Shown: one piece after another, positions 1-12,829 of the stretch | Layout: every line of letters begins with the position of its first letter | How positions within the stretch are numbered: the stretch's first letter is position 1 | Assembly: GCA_049724395.1 (NCBI GenBank) | Contig: JAUGWO010000161.1 | Span: forward strand, 1 to 64,000 | Length of the DNA: 64,000 nt | From: Spongospora subterranea f. sp. subterranea | Taxonomy: Eukaryota > Endomyxa: Phytomyxea > Phytomyxea > Plasmodiophorida | Direction: 5' to 3' | The notes under the pieces: model-generated | Database searches by the model: none | What the model was told of the DNA's origin: nothing | Seen by the model: the letters and a program-made list of their open reading frames with translations, nothing else | Position numbers and translations under genes: made by a program

Positions 1-461
1 CTGGGAGGAGGTATCGGGTTGATTTTTTGCGAAGTTCATGTCTTGCTGGAATATCAAATGGTGGGTCGATCGATCCGCATTGAAGGGACTTCAACCCCTG
101 ACATTTCCGCCTGCCGAATTCCCCATGTGCGAATTTAGTACCCCATTTTCGAATCCATTCATTTGTATTTTGGCCATAGTGATGAACAAAGCACCCCCAG
201 ATTGGTTTCGAAGACCGGAAATAATATTGTTGGAGCTTTCGATCAACGGGGCCACTTGAGTGGTACTTCTCGTAGAATTCACAGCTCAGTTTGAGTATTT
301 CTTCTGCGGTTTGTGCCGTTGAAAGAGCAGCAGCAAGAGCATTAAGAACCAATAAACCGGAGTCTTTGTTTCTGAAAGCACAAACGTTCATCATGTCTTT
401 GAAAAAAGTCGAATGAAAACCTGTAAACCTGTACTCAGGGTTTCTGACGATTTTGGGCATC
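1..461 (-). CDS. Unrecognised protein, internal exon(s) running off the left edge
   Basis: On the minus strand a single frame is open without a stop from about 461 down to base 1 (about 153 codons). It begins just after a plausible acceptor (ttcccag at about 462-468). The translation looks like real protein: it has a helical alanine-rich stretch (LLVLNALAAALSTAQTAEE) followed by an aromatic- and Trp-rich part (FYEKYHSSG, KPIWGCFVHHYGQ, WIRKWG). The gene is truncated by the window edge, so its length and C-terminus are unknown. I do not recognise the family. The minus-strand ORFs at 515-1059 may be upstream exons of the same gene, but their joints were not resolved. Confidence 0.4.
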
Positions 462-514
462 TGGGAACCGCAAGAATAACGTGACGATTTGATCCACGAC
501 CGGGTAACGATCTC

Positions 515-1059
515 TCAAAACAATGGTGCTGGAAACGCAGGCCCCAACGTGTCGAACACGTCCACATCTTTGCCACAACATTTCACAAGACATTGAAGGA
601 CAGGGATACAGGTGCGCTTGAAACACTGAATCACCTTTGGACTAAGACTGCTGAGCGATTTTCTGCAAGAGACCAGTTTCATAACAAGATTCGAAATTAG
701 GATCAGTTTTTGCATGGTGTTGGGTGCCTTGGCAATTTGCCTAGTTTCAGCAAAATCGATGTTGTTTTGTCCGACCTTAACGGTATCCCGCCCCGACTTT
801 CCGTTCAACAGTAGTTCCATCACGGGTTCCGTCATGGCGACACTTTTGTGAAACTCGACCTGTTCTGGAATCGTCTCCTTTCCCTAAAGCAGACGATACC
901 GTTTGTGATCATCAAGTTCCAGACAGAGCGGGGAACCGGAGTTCTGACCAGAAACACACAGAGGCTCCCATAATCTTTGACCTCATCCAAATCCCAGTTT
1001 AGGTGCCGACAGAGCATTCTGAATTCCGCCAAGTACTTGACATTACGAAACTCAACCAT
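515..1059 (-). CDS. Unrecognised minus-strand coding segments, possibly upstream exons of the edge gene
   Basis: Two ORFs abut here: 832-1059 (75 aa, from MVEFRNVKYLAEF) and 515-835 (106 aa). The second ATG overlaps the stop of the first, which suggests an undetected intron or a frameshift rather than two genes. The second contains a helical, Leu/Val/Cys-rich stretch (LILISNLVMKLVSC ... VLQCLVKCCG) resembling an alpha-solenoid repeat, but no family could be assigned. Orientation and position are consistent with belonging to the partial gene at 1-461. Confidence 0.25.
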
Positions 1060-2552
1060 TTTGTGAGTCTGCTCCGGAAATCCATTCTAGTACGCCATAA
1101 GCAGATATTGGTATTCACGATTTTTGTTAATCTCTTACTAGCACGAACTTCTCATGAACGTCAACTGGCTGGTTTTTCGAAGTAATGGTATTTTCGATGC
1201 GAAAATTTAGAGTTTTGCCCTCTACGCTTTCAATTGACTGTTGACCATCAATACTGATACGGCAATTTGGAACTTAGCAAATCCAAACACAATTTGGACA
1301 TGAACTGAACGGCTAAGTTTCTGGAAGAACTGCCAAATTTTTGAGAGTTTCTGTTATCGGGAACGAAAAACTCGAGAAAAGTCTGTTGATGGCAACATTT
1401 CCGAATCAATAGGAATTCGATTGAATCAATAAGGCAATCGAGGTTCTCGCCCTCTTGGCTCAAATGTTGAGAATCGATATTGATATGGGACGCGTCAATT
1501 TTCGAACCCGGGCTCGAGTCTAATTCCTAACAACGCATTAACAAGCCGGATCTCTATATGAAGATGAACTGAACTACATTTATTGAAGAACTGTCACCAC
1601 TGGTCGACACGACTGATTTTAGAAAAATCAAACGCCAACAAGGAATCGCCTTTCAGCAAATTTGACTCCACTGTCGAATGTTTGTTTACTGGATAATCTA
1701 AACCTTTGGTCTTGTCATGGGGCATTAGCCGCTCCTGCGACGGCGACATGGTGTCCTGCAAGGACCAATGATCTCAAAATTCAATTCTTTGAAGCGACAT
1801 TCCCCATCCATACCGAGGAAGTCGAGGAGGCGATTCTTGTGGCGGCATTAGCCTGACCTGAACCAAGGTGTTCGCCCAATCATGACCAAGTTCGAGTGTC
1901 ACAGATCGAGTCGGTCTGGTCGCCACAAGCAACAATCCCAACAATTCGAGGACACGCATTTGAGATATGGGATGGCGCAACAGTAGTGCGGTTCGTTGAA
2001 CGGGAAAGGATGAGTTCAGAGTGAAGGATGAGACGAACGGTTCTATGTGATATTACATTGGGGTTCAGATACCCGATTCTCCTCTCCATTTATTCAACTT
2101 CGCTGATCTAATGTGGTTCTACATTTGATAGGTTCGTTGTTCTACTACGTGGTGCATAACATTTTGGCTGCTTATCGAAGACAGTGTCGTAAGATAGAGG
2201 GACATTTGACCTGCCATTTTGGTTCAATCTGTTTAACAACACCATTTTTCTATAATGATAAACAACCTCGATTCCCAATTGTTAACAAAAAACAAAATCA
2301 TTTTGACGCTGTCAGAGCGTTTAACGCTTTCTGTTGCGTTTGTTGACTTCTCTGTTTTCAAAGGAGATATCTATAGGTGTCACTGCCCATTTCAGCTGGC
2401 CGTCGATATTGATTGACGGAATCGTTGTCCCCAATATTATGGGTAATCACCGGTGGATAATGACCTGCAATAAAAGGATCAACATATCATTCTGCAAAAC
2501 TATCTGTCTCGTATTAGATTATGAGTCCCAGACTCTCTGTAGAGCTAGAGCA
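1060..2552. other. Gene-poor stretch
   Basis: Only short ORFs without recognisable domains are present on either strand. The region is AT-rich in places and lies upstream of the degraded copia element. I searched it by eye for long terminal repeats matching the sequence after 5.4 kb and found none. Confidence 0.4.
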
Positions 2553-5410
2553 ATGGTGGTTGGCGATAACAAAGTCAAGATTGACATCGCGTTAAAATGC
2601 GACAGCGATTACCCTTCATGGTCGTTCGCCATGAAGGTGATGCTGAACGTGCAGGGTTTACTCGAAGCCGTCGGAGGTTCGGAAACCGCAGACGCTTCGA
2701 AGACGAATGCGCCGATGAACGCGATCGTCAACAATTTGGACTCTGGACATCTCCACTTGATCATGGATTGTGATCAAGATCCACACGCAGCGTGGACGGC
2801 GCTTCAGGACGAGTTTCCCGGGAGTACCGACAAACGGTGGCGACGCTCATCGGCGAACTGAACGCCACGTACTTAGAGAAAGGGGCAGAAGCGGAAGATG
2901 CAAATCAGTATCTAGTCCGAATGCAGAATCTAGCTGATCGTATCAAGAAGGCAGATGCTGCACGGAAGCGCACGGAAGTCGATTTGGCGACCCGTATGAT
3001 GATGTCGTTGCCAGATGAGTTCAAACATCTCAAACCGTTAAGAATATTTGGACCCTCAGACTTGATGACACCAAAGAAAGGTCGTGAAGATGTAATCGCC
3101 CTGATCAAAGCGACGTCTCTGAGGATCAATGAATCATCATGATACTGGAGAGGTTGTAATGACGACAAACTCTGGCACCACATTCAAAGGTGAATGTTGG
3201 GCATGTGGAAGGAAAGGTCATCGCAGTAAGGATTGTCGAGTTCAAGGAGTGGACGGCGACAGGATCACTCATCGCGGTAGAGACGGCGTCGTAGGGCGTC
3301 GATGCAGAGGCCGAGGCCGTGGATGGAATCATGCAGGAAATGCTGCCATCTCATTGGCATTGCATACGTTGACAGGAGTCAAGAAAGAAGGTCCACGAAA
3401 AGGATGACGGGACTTTGTCGTGGACAATGCTGCTCCATGCGGACATGTGAGCACCCAGAACCAACATTCCATCACGTTGAAGATGAATATGGATAAGGTG
3501 GCGAGACGATCGGAGGCATTGCGCCCAGGGATCGAGTTCAAGTGAAGGGACGAGGGGACATCCGCTTGATGGTGCGAATGGTCAAGAGGTTATACTGAAA
3601 GACGTGGCATTTGTGACGACTGCGCTGGCAAATATCTTGTAGTACGATCGGCACTGAAGCACCTCGGCAACGAAGGAAAATACTTGGAAATACAGCGATC
3701 AGGAAAGATTGTTGTTAACGGTGAGACGTTGGTTAAAGCAACGATGCGAAAAGGGTTCATGTACCTAGACCTGCATAAAGATCAGGATTTTCGGTGAAGG
3801 GGGCGGCATGTTCGGCCCCCCCCCCGTTCATACAGATTCAAGGGCACCGATTCGGCCAAACAGCAAAAGTTGTTCTGAGCTGGCACACGCTAGGTGTGAA
3901 CATCTTGCGATCGAGACGCTGCGCAAGATGATTGAGGACAACTACAATGGGCCTGAACATTGAATCATTCAATGAGAAGTTTAACTGCAAGACTTGTATC
4001 CAAGCTAATCTGAAGAATAGAAACACTTCAAAGCAACGCACCCGCGATTTGAAGTTGATGGATGTAGTCGGTTGCGATCTCCAGCAATTTGAAGTGCGAT
4101 CGCATATGGGAGACGGATAATTGGCGATTTATGTTGAGCCATACATCAGGAGCAGCAATTACAGTTTCATTGAAGAAAAATAATGATCAGAAGGATCATG
4201 GACTTCAAGCAATTGCTCGATTCGAGCGCATATACGACAAGAACCTGCAGATATTACGCGTCGATCAAGGTGGCGAATTCTGGATGGCAAATTTCTGAAG
4301 GCAGTGAAAGACCAAGGGATCCATGTTGAGATGAGCGATACGGATCGTCCGTTTCAGAACGGTTTGACTGAGGTTATCGGAGGAAGAACCGTGAACATGA
4401 TACGAGCTGCCACGAGCTCTGTCGCAGGTTCCGAAGCAATATTGGCGAGAGAACGCCATATGTCAGACCATGGTGCACAATCGAGTTTCGTTGCGGCGAC
4501 AAGACGGAAGGACAACCCCGATTGAGTGTCTCTCGCAGGGTCGGGAGATAGCGAACTTAACAAGTTATCGAGTTTGGGGCTGTGAAGTTTGGGTGATCAT
4601 TCGACGCGCGACGAAACACAAGTTGGACGCCAAGGCAGAGCGAGAGGTACATCTAGGGGTGTCGCCAAATAAGAAAGCCTGGGTAGTTCATTATAAAGAT
4701 TCGTTTCCGTTCCTAGAGGATGAAGTCCCCGGTCGAGTAAATGAAGCGATGGTTCAATCACAACATATCATCGCGACCAGTGAAAACTGCTCGGGCGGCA
4801 AAATCACGGTGGAAGATACTGATGATGACGATGAATCTCCACAGTCTGATCCTGAAATGTTTAAAGATAACAAAGAGCCGAAGCGAGCGGCAGTAACGAC
4901 CTGAGCGACGAAGGCCCAAGAAACCCCACTCGCATTCGAGTCGCGCCCGATCGATTCCACGAGACTGATTTTGATATGTCACGACATCGGGCGGCAAGAG
5001 ATGATGAAGACGACCATGAAGGTGATAGTACGATTGGATCTCACAGTGCATTGTCGGATGCGGCAACGATGGCGCTTCTGTTGGAAATAGATCCGGCCAA
5101 CGAGATCGAGGCAGCCGCAAGCAAGAATGATGACAAGCGGCGTGAAGCGGAGTTGAAGGAAATTGAATCAATCAAGGCTCACCACGTTTACGAATTGGTA
5201 GATGGACCATCTAATGCGCCAGTACTGCCGACAAAGATGGTGTATAAAACCAAGACCACTAACGACGGGGAGATCGAGCACTACAAATGCCGATATACTG
5301 CCAAGGGCTGTTGCGATAAGTTGAAGAACACGTTCGCCGACCCGTGATACCATCATTCCCGAAACGCGCCGCATCCTAAAAGCCACTCTGCCAATTGTAC
5401 CCTTTACCGG
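2553..5410 (+). mobile_element. Degraded Ty1/copia retrotransposon, gag to truncated RT
   Basis: The order of domains is that of Copia. A gag-like segment starts at 2553 (YPSWSFAMKVMLNVQGLLE, then a helical UBN2-like region to about 3140). A CCHC zinc knuckle follows at about 3196-3240 (CWACGRKGHRSKDC). A protease-like remnant is near 3415 (VDNAAPCGHV) and a GAG-pre-integrase remnant near 3875. Integrase core pieces lie at 3980-4530 (CKTCIQANLKN, VDQGGEF, NGLTEVIGGRTVNM). A post-integrase segment follows at 4530-4900, and the start of the RT domain lies at 5080-5340 (LPTKMVYKTKT). Frames shift repeatedly (near 2820, 3130, 3780, 4130, 4300, 4480), and RT stops soon after 5340 without its catalytic motif or RNase H. 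No LTRs were recognised. This is an old, inactive copy. Confidence 0.85.
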
Positions 5411-5753
5411 CAACTAGTCTGAGTTTACAAAACCTTTCCAAGAAATGGCAAGGGCAAATGGCACTATGATCGGGTTTGACACGAAAAACTTGACAAGGTC
5501 TCAATTCGAGATAATGTTTCCCGGTTGTGAATATGAATCTATTGTTGGTCGAGGTTCTATGTACTGTATCATCAACAAAAAACACGATATTGATTGTGTC
5601 ACACCACAAGGCGCGAAACCGCACCGCAAATCTCGTTGCTCTGATCAGTCCAGTTTCATATCGATGTAATCAACAAAGTCTACGTCATCAACCGGCTCGT
5701 ACAACGGCAGTGCATTCTGAGTCAATTCGGGCATTATCAAGACGTCTCATAAC

Positions 5754-6263
5754 GTGGAGAAGGAGACGAGTGCCGAGGAGGTCACATACGCCATGGAATT
5801 TGGTCTGACTATGCTGGGCGTGACCGAAACTTGTGATATCATGCGGTTGAAGTATCCAGATCGGGATTACGACGGTAAACTTCTTGCACGATTACTGAAA
5901 AAAGGGCACGGTGCACGCTTTGGCAAAAATGGAGATTGCATGTCATTATTCATGAAAAAGGGAGAGCAGATTGGCCAATCAGGCGGTTCACATTTCAGCT
6001 CGTTCTCGGATCCCCATTCATGCATTACGAACGTATTCGTCCGGAAACCTTCCATGAAATTGTATGCTGAACGGTTTGGCGACTGGCAAATTGCATATTG
6101 CCGCGTCAACCCGAACATATCCCCTCTGACTAACGCCATCTTCAATGTGGACACGTCGGCAGTTGTGCCGTCTGTCTACGATGACACATATGCCCAAATC
6201 ACAGTGTTCGAGGTCAACTTCCGTCATTATCATCTAATGCAAGCCAGTGAGTTCCCCTGCTAG
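5754..6263 (+). pseudogene. Fragment of a Mutator-like (MULE/ZSWIM-type) transposase
   Basis: A 169-codon ORF (first ATG inside at about 5757) contains an N-terminal helical region (KLLARLLKKGHGARFGKNGD), then a segment ending in MKLYAERFGDWQIA. These resemble the region just before the DDE core of MULE transposases, where a 'Y...F.D.V..DGTH' motif is expected. Here the motif breaks after QIA, and the next residues (CRVNPNISP) lack the DGT aspartate. It is therefore a broken, truncated copy. It lies directly after the degraded copia element, in a patch of mobile-element debris. Assignment rests on motif resemblance only. Confidence 0.4.
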
Positions 6264-6688
6264 TCTTGTCGGGTTCACATAATCCCCTCGGCCTCGCATG
6301 ACCTGATGTCTGACATCATCTGTGGACGACAGTCATCCCGTCATCGTTGCCATTGAGCAGTAACCCGATCCGGCACTCTCCTAGAGAGAAAATCAGCAAT
6401 ATTTCTCCGGCAATGTCAACATCGATCAAAGTCCATATCCCGCGATCGTATGACGCTGCTGCGTCTCGTGATCAGCATTCTTCGGCAAACGGTTACCATA
6501 TGAATCACGTGGATTCAGATGGGTCATCTTCATAGCGATCTGCTGTGGCTCACACAGCTCTTTCCGAACTCGAAATCCTCAGTTTCCGAACCCATGGAGG
6601 TCGAATGTCATGAGACGACCATTCAGAAGCCAATAAATTTGCCCGACGATTCTCCCTGAAGTAAAATCGATTCTGCACCAGCGTTGCA
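6264..6688. promoter_or_regulatory. Upstream region of the 2-oxoglutarate dehydrogenase gene
   Basis: No convincing coding sequence lies here. By position it should contain the promoter and 5' untranslated region of the OGDH gene that follows. No TATA box or other defined element could be picked out. Confidence 0.3.
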
Positions 6689-9600
6689 GTGAGAACATGG
6701 GCCCGTCTGGCGTCTCGTCATTTCCGATGGCTGCGAACCCCGCCCTCTACTGTGAACGGTGACTGTGCTTGGCTGTCCCGTCATGTTCGCCAGTCGATTG
6801 GTGTAACTAAGGGTCAACTCTCCCCAGTCAACGCTACACGCTATACCACACGCACCCTGACCAACGGGTTCAACCCTCTCCAGTCATCGACTCGACTCTT
6901 GTCCTGTGGTTCAAGGAACACGGGCTTGTGATCGTTGGCCTTTAAAGTTCGTAATTTCTCCAGGGTCCGAATTTAGTCTCATGCTCTCTCGTCGAATTTC
7001 CCTACGAAACTGTTTGAGAAATCGATATTTCTCCCAGGAGGTATTGCGATGAACTGTTAAGGCAATAGCCGTCTATATATAAAACTTTTGCCAAATGCCC
7101 AATAGGTAGCAGCTGTATCCAGTTTAGTTGACGCCTATCGTAGATATGGACACCTTCAAGCCGATCTTGATCCTCTTGGCCGAAAACCGATCATGTACGT
7201 TCAACAGAAAATGCCAAAATTACTTGACCGTGTCACAATCAAATACTATAGACCGGTTCTTGAACTGCAACCTGAATTCCATCGTCTGGAATTGGAGGAA
7301 ACTGTCCGAAGTGAAGCAATTGCCAGATGCAATTTAACTGCGTTTCCTGCGGATTCCACTGTTTCGAACCTGCTGGAATTCCTTCGCCATCGATACTGTA
7401 AGACGATCGGGGCCGAATTCATGCACATCCAGGTTGTTTATTCTGCGACATTTCTCGGCGTCTCTCCCTGCGTGCTGAACGATCTTGAACAGGACATGGC
7501 AGAACGGCAGTGGCTGATGGAGGCCCTTGAGCGAACGCCCCAGCCGTTGACGCCTTCGGCCCAGCTGAACATGCTATCGCTAATGGGTCAGAAACGTCGT
7601 GCAACTTACTGAAAATCGCAAACCCGACAGATTGTCCCGTTAGTTCAGAGTGAGATATTGGACGAGTTCATGCAGAAGAAATTCGTTTCGTACAAGCGAT
7701 ACGGGTTGGATGGGTCGGAGGTGTTCCTCGTGGCGATTCAGACGATTTTAGCCAATGCGGCGTCCAGCGCCATAAAGAATGTGGTGATTGGGATGCCGCA
7801 CAGAGGTGAGTTGTGGTGCCGATTTCGGAAGGCGTTTGCTGCTGATATTGGGGCCCGGATACATGTAGGCCGATCCAATGTTCTGCTGACGATTCTCGAC
7901 TATCCGCCCAGATCGTATTTCTCCAAAGTCAAGGGGATGAGCCACACTCTGATTGCCGGCCAACTCGGCTCCGATGACGTCGTGTCGCACCTCGGTAGGC
8001 CCCATCTCACCCACCCCGCACACGATGTTCGCCGACCAAATGGGCAATCACAGCGACGTCGGTCAACAAACGGTACGATTCCGGATCGGTGAACGTGTCC
8101 GTTCTGCACAATCCTAGTCATCTTGAGGTCGTCTTTCCCTTGTTCACTGTTTTTTTCACGTCAACTTGATTAGCGCCGCTCGTTCATAGGCTGTGAATCC
8201 AGTCGCCCTAGGGAAAAGTTCGAGCCATTCAGGATATGGATAACGACGCCGCCGCAGATCGGAGCATGTCTGTTCAGTTCCATGGCGACGCCGCTTTTGC
8301 TGGCCAGGTACACGACGCTCTGTCGCGGTCGCCCCCTCCCCGGTCGTGTCTCACTCAGGTTTCAGGGAATTGTCACCGAGTCGTTGCAGTTATCGCAACT
8401 CGACAGCTTCTATACGGGAGGAACGGTTCACGTGATCCTGAACAACCAGATCGGGTTCACAACTGATCCATACAGGAGCAGAAGTGGGACCTATTCCTCG
8501 GATGTGGCGCTGATGTTGCAATGCCCCATACTTCACGTTAATGGTAAACCATCTCATATTTTCACGACGGCGCCAACGAATCTGACTTGTTCTTGTGCAA
8601 AGGTGACGATCCTGAAGTGAGTGGACATTTGTTGCGGTCTCAACAATTGTGTCCTTACGAACGCGTTTGATCAGGCGACGCATCGGGCGTGCGCATTGGC
8701 CGTTGAATATCGCCAGCGATTCAAGAAGGACGCCATCGTGGACCTGATCGCCTACCGAAAGTTCGGCCATAATGAAGTGGACGAGCCCGCGTTCACGCAG
8801 GTATTATAATTTCGTCCGCATTCAAACCCGAATGCTGCTGAAATGGAAGCGATACTAGCCCACCATGTACGAGGTCATCCGAAAACGCAAATCGTGTGCC
8901 GAGAAATACGCCCTGTTACTGCAGAGCAAAGGTAGCTGATGTTGGTGTGTTTACCAACTGCCCAAACGGCTAATCAGTTCTGATTTTGAAAAAGGGGTTC
9001 GGTCGCGACATGTTCGGGAGAAGTTGAACAAAAAACTCAACGCCTTTCTCGAGGCCGAACTGAACGAATCAGAAAAGTTTGTCCCCGATCCGGTATGTCA
9101 TCCAGTTAACGAAAAAGACTTCATATTTGACGGGTGGATGTCAGAAATGGAATTTCAATGGGCGATGGACCAGCATGGCGCAAGCGCAGGACATGATTGG
9201 GGTTATTGATACCGGTGTTGATGCGAATTTGCTGAAGAAGGTGAACGGGATCGGGTCCATGGATAAGGCGTTTGTTTTGACCGATACAGATTGGGTTGAT
9301 CTCAGTCACCGTCCCTGACGATGTCAAAGTCCATCCGAGGCTCGTCAAGTCGCATATCGCGGCCAGGCGGCAGATGGTCGCGGATGGCGATGCGCTGGAC
9401 TGGGCCACGGCTGAAGCGATGGCGATCGGAAGCCTGCTGCACGATGGCTACAACGTTCGACTCGCTGGCCAAGATGTGCAACGAGGTGAAAATCCTGTCC
9501 GATCATATTTGTTGATTTTCAGCGCCAGAATCAGGGACGTTCTCTCAGCGCCATGCCACTCTTACCGACCAGACCAACGACAAGCAATACACTCCCCTCT

Positions 9601-11132
9601 GCAGTCCCGAGCTGGGCGATGCGAAATTCTACCCGGTCAATAGCCCGTTAAGTGAGGCTGGCGTCCTGGGATTCGAGGTACGCTGGACTGGCTGGAAATT
9701 TGTGGGAATTGACCTATAAAATGCAGTTCGGATATAGCTGGCATTCACCCCAGAACCTGAATATATGGGAAGCGCAGGTGATGTCGTGGAATCAGTTTAG
9801 AAAGTACGTCGTTGCTCATTAGTGCTGAAAGTTTGGTGATTTCTGGAACCCTGCTCAAGTCATCGTGGACAATTTCATTGCCACCGGAGAAGGTTTTATT
9901 GTCCCCGCGTTCCCCTGAAACTGAGATTTTTTGTGTATAACTGTGGTTTGCTATAGCGAAATGGATCAGACAATCCGGAATTGTGTTATTGCTTCCTCAT
10001 GGATATGGTGAGCAAATTGCGCATAGAAACTTACTTCGGAGCCATTCTGATTCGCATTCTCTACAGACGGTGCTGGACCTGAACATTCAAGCGCCAAGGT
10101 CGAACGGATTCTTCAGGTCGGAAACCGCCCGGCTCTCGTTGCGTTCTCCGAATGGATGATTTCCCCTAAAACACACAGCTTTGTGACAGCAACGAATTCG
10201 CTATGCACGATTCCTTGGTGAACATGTCCATCGTGAACTGCACCACTCCCGCCAATTACTTTCACGCTTTACGTCGACAAGTTTCGTTGAATTGGATTGA
10301 TTGATGTTGTGTTTCACCGACGCTGTTTTCAAATTTTAGATGTTGAGGCCATTTCGCAAACCCCTGGTTGTAATCGCCCCGAAGACGCTTCTGAGGATGC
10401 CCGAAGCCGTATCGTCTCTGCAGGATATGGTAAAACCTGTTTTTTTCCATTGTTCTCGTGCATTTGACATTCTAATTGCTAGGCCCCTGGAACTCATTTT
10501 GTCCCCGTGTTCTCCAACCACACTGCCCCCGACCAGTTTGTGCTCCCGTCATGGGCTGTGTTTCGACCGCTTGCTAACTGGGGATCAGAGTGAAACACGT
10601 GGCGTTCTGCTCGGGGAAGATCTACTACGACCTGGTCAAGCAGAGGCGGGAAACAGCCGAGCCGAACAGCTATGCGATTATCCGCATCGAGGTGACGATC
10701 TGGCCCAGATTTGGTTCCAGCTCGCGATTGATTTCGATGCCGCTTCTAGGAGCTGTGTCCCTTCCCGTTTTCCATCATCGCATCTGAGCTGAGCCAGTAT
10801 TCTGCCATTCGAAGCATTTCTTGGGTTCAGGTAAACCACAAATCCATTCGGCTTTCTCGCGTAGAAGCAATGTAAAATTTTGATTCAGGAAGAGCCCGCT
10901 AACGCTGGCGCATGGAGTTTCGTCTCCCCGCGCTTGAGAAACGTCGCCCAATCTGCACTTGGACTCGGAACCATCGAATATATTGGTCGTCCGACGTCCG
11001 CGTCTCCTGTTCGTCATTCGCGCACCGCTGTTATGGATTTCTCTGACACTTTTACAGGCAGTTGGAGCGCCCAATGTGCACCGGGAGGAAGCCAGGTCTG
11101 TTATCAACGAGTTCTTCGCTAACAATAAATAG
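6689..11132 (+). CDS. OGDH: 2-oxoglutarate dehydrogenase, E1 component (mitochondrial), multi-exon
   Basis: Thiamine-diphosphate-dependent decarboxylase of the TCA-cycle 2-oxoglutarate dehydrogenase complex. The proposed start at 6689 opens with an Arg/Trp/Ser-rich mitochondrial presequence ([16 protein letters not shown]). Family landmarks follow in order: [15 protein letters not shown] (about 7125-7175), GAEFMHIQ (about 7410), the MPHRGR-SNVL signature split by an intron at 7807-7869, HNPSHLE then AVNPVALGK across an intron near 8128-8189, [15 protein letters not shown] across an intron at about 8308-8365, [102 protein letters not shown] and RPTSASP. The last exon (11058-11132) ends with [12 protein letters not shown] and TAG. 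Introns are about 50-70 bp. All reading-frame breaks examined coincide with GT/AG pairs, so I read it as functional. The N-terminal exon boundaries are uncertain. Confidence 0.9.
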
Positions 11133-11488
11133 GGCGATATCTCGTTAGCGGATACCTGGCGTCGGACGATAAATGACAGTCTTGGAGCTGTTTTGCCATG
11201 CGGATTCGTTGATCGTCGCCATATTAAGTTGAGTGTATCAACGACTGGCGATTTTCACCTGCTTTGATGGCGTAAGGTGGATCAGGTCATTTGACCGTGT
11301 TTCCGCGATCTTCGGGTGAGTTTGACGCCGGCGGCGGCCTCTGTGAATCCCCGTCGAACGTTGGCATCGTTGGCACGAGCTTCAGCGCGAATCGGTGCCC
11401 GTCGGATACGGATATAGGCGGAACAACCATAGAGGGCGCTTCCCCCCGGCGTCAATTGCTGAGCAATCGTTTCTGTCCGACATGATTT

Positions 11489-11872
11489 TCACCCGAGTGA
11501 ACGATGAAATTGGGCAGATGGCGCTACCCAGGAATACGAGCCTGGACTCGGGTTCCAACAAACACACACACACAATCTTGTGAATGTATCACAAGAAGGG
11601 GCGGTACAGAAGTCCCCTCCTTTAGTGAGGAGAAACTCCAGAATGTTTGTGAACATGTCCTCATCTTTCCGGTGTAAACGACTTCTGACATTAGTTGGAC
11701 ACTCGACCAACAAGTGATCGAGTGGCTCCCGAGTATCGGTAAAGTCAGACCACCGAGTCAGTAAACACCACGATCCGTCCATTCCCGGCGAACATCTTGG
11801 ACCCTCGAGACCCGTGTTATCATGTGCTGTTTGAGCTAAAAGATCGGTGGTGACGTGGAAAAGAATCGGCAT
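11489..11872 (-). mobile_element. Possible LINE (non-LTR retrotransposon) C-terminal fragment
   Basis: A 127-codon minus-strand ORF contains WSDFTDTREPLDHLLVECP. The DT.E.LDHLLVECP pattern resembles the cysteine/histidine 'zf-RVT' tail found after RT-RNase H in non-LTR retrotransposons (usually C..C...ET.EHLL..CP). No RT core is present nearby. It lies in the portion of the left arm of the inverted duplication that is absent from the right arm, which suits an insertion after duplication. The call rests on a single motif. Confidence 0.35.
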
Positions 11873-12275
11873 TAAACTGAGGCGTTGTCAATGCACATCA
11901 GTGACTAATCTGGTTATCTTGCACTTGAACAACAAAATTGGCGACGTCAGCGACGGGCTGGGGGCACTTCGCGACGCACATCGGTCAAACGGTTCCTTAG
12001 CCTGGAACCGTCTAGATCTTCTGTTGATACCGTAGGACTTGTAGAACCTTTCAGCCAGATTGCATCCCTGGCCCGAGAAGAGACACATCGCCCAGATAAC
12101 CCACGTCAGCGTGCACATAAAGCCGATTTTGCTGTGCTGTGGGTGCTTTCGAACTTGACGCAATGCCACAACGTCAGTTAGGTGACAACAGTGGAATGGA
12201 CCTGCTCGAATCAAGGAAGCAGTGCCCGAGTTTGTGTGGAAGAACAATGACGTTTATTGGACATGTTTGCTGGGA

Positions 12276-12690
12276 TTACAGCGGGGGGAATTCGGCTGGA
12301 GAAGATTGCGGCTCATTGGGCGGATCATCGGTTGGGATTAGAACATTGGGATCATCAGTTGACGATGAGGATCCTTCCGAGATGGCATCAACCTCGTCCT
12401 GCCGAGGTACAGAACGAACAGCGATTCGTAGTACCAGATTGGTCATGTTGATGAAGAGGTGATTGAAGAGGGTGTTGATATCAAGATATCGTGTACGATA
12501 TACCAAATGACCCCTAACCCTTGTCACGAACGCCAAGTACGGAAACGCCTTGGCGATCCATGAACGAACAAGGTCGATTCGGGACCATTCCGCAGCTTCA
12601 AATTCAACGAAAAACGTCGCTGGCCGTTTTCCTTTGGAATTCCCTCTCATCACCAGCGTAGACCAGAACACCATTCGTCATCATTGCCGA
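12276..12690 (-). CDS. Unrecognised protein segment, left-arm copy
   Basis: The minus-strand frame encodes a segment with TNGVLVYAGDE at its start, then FEAAEWSRIDLVRSWIAK, AFPYLAFVTRVRGHLVYRT and INMTNLVLRIAVRSVP, followed by a Ser/Asp/Pro-rich tail. The paired copy at 12830-13193 shares nearly every block, so the frame is under at least past protein-level constraint. I do not recognise the family. The two copies are arranged head to head. A frame break near 12620 suggests a small intron or a lesion. Confidence 0.4.
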
Positions 12691-12829
12691 TCTTATCACA
12701 GTGATTCCTCGGCGGCATCGGCCGGATCCATCACGCATAATATGGCGTTTGTGGTTGGAATTTCGACCGAAAGAACCGATGCCCGAAGGCCGATGCAGCC
12801 GGGGAATCATTGTGATAACGTTGGTAGTC

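Noticed and set aside
3329-3541. Minus-strand ORF over the first copia element
   Set aside because: It overlaps the zinc-knuckle/protease region of the degraded element and has no motif of its own.
7128-10792. OGDH region as a pseudogene, because the frame breaks many times
   Set aside because: Every break examined falls at a GT...AG pair and removal restores family motifs exactly (MPHRGR, SHLE-AVNPV, FAGQ-GIVTES, SASP-AVGAP).
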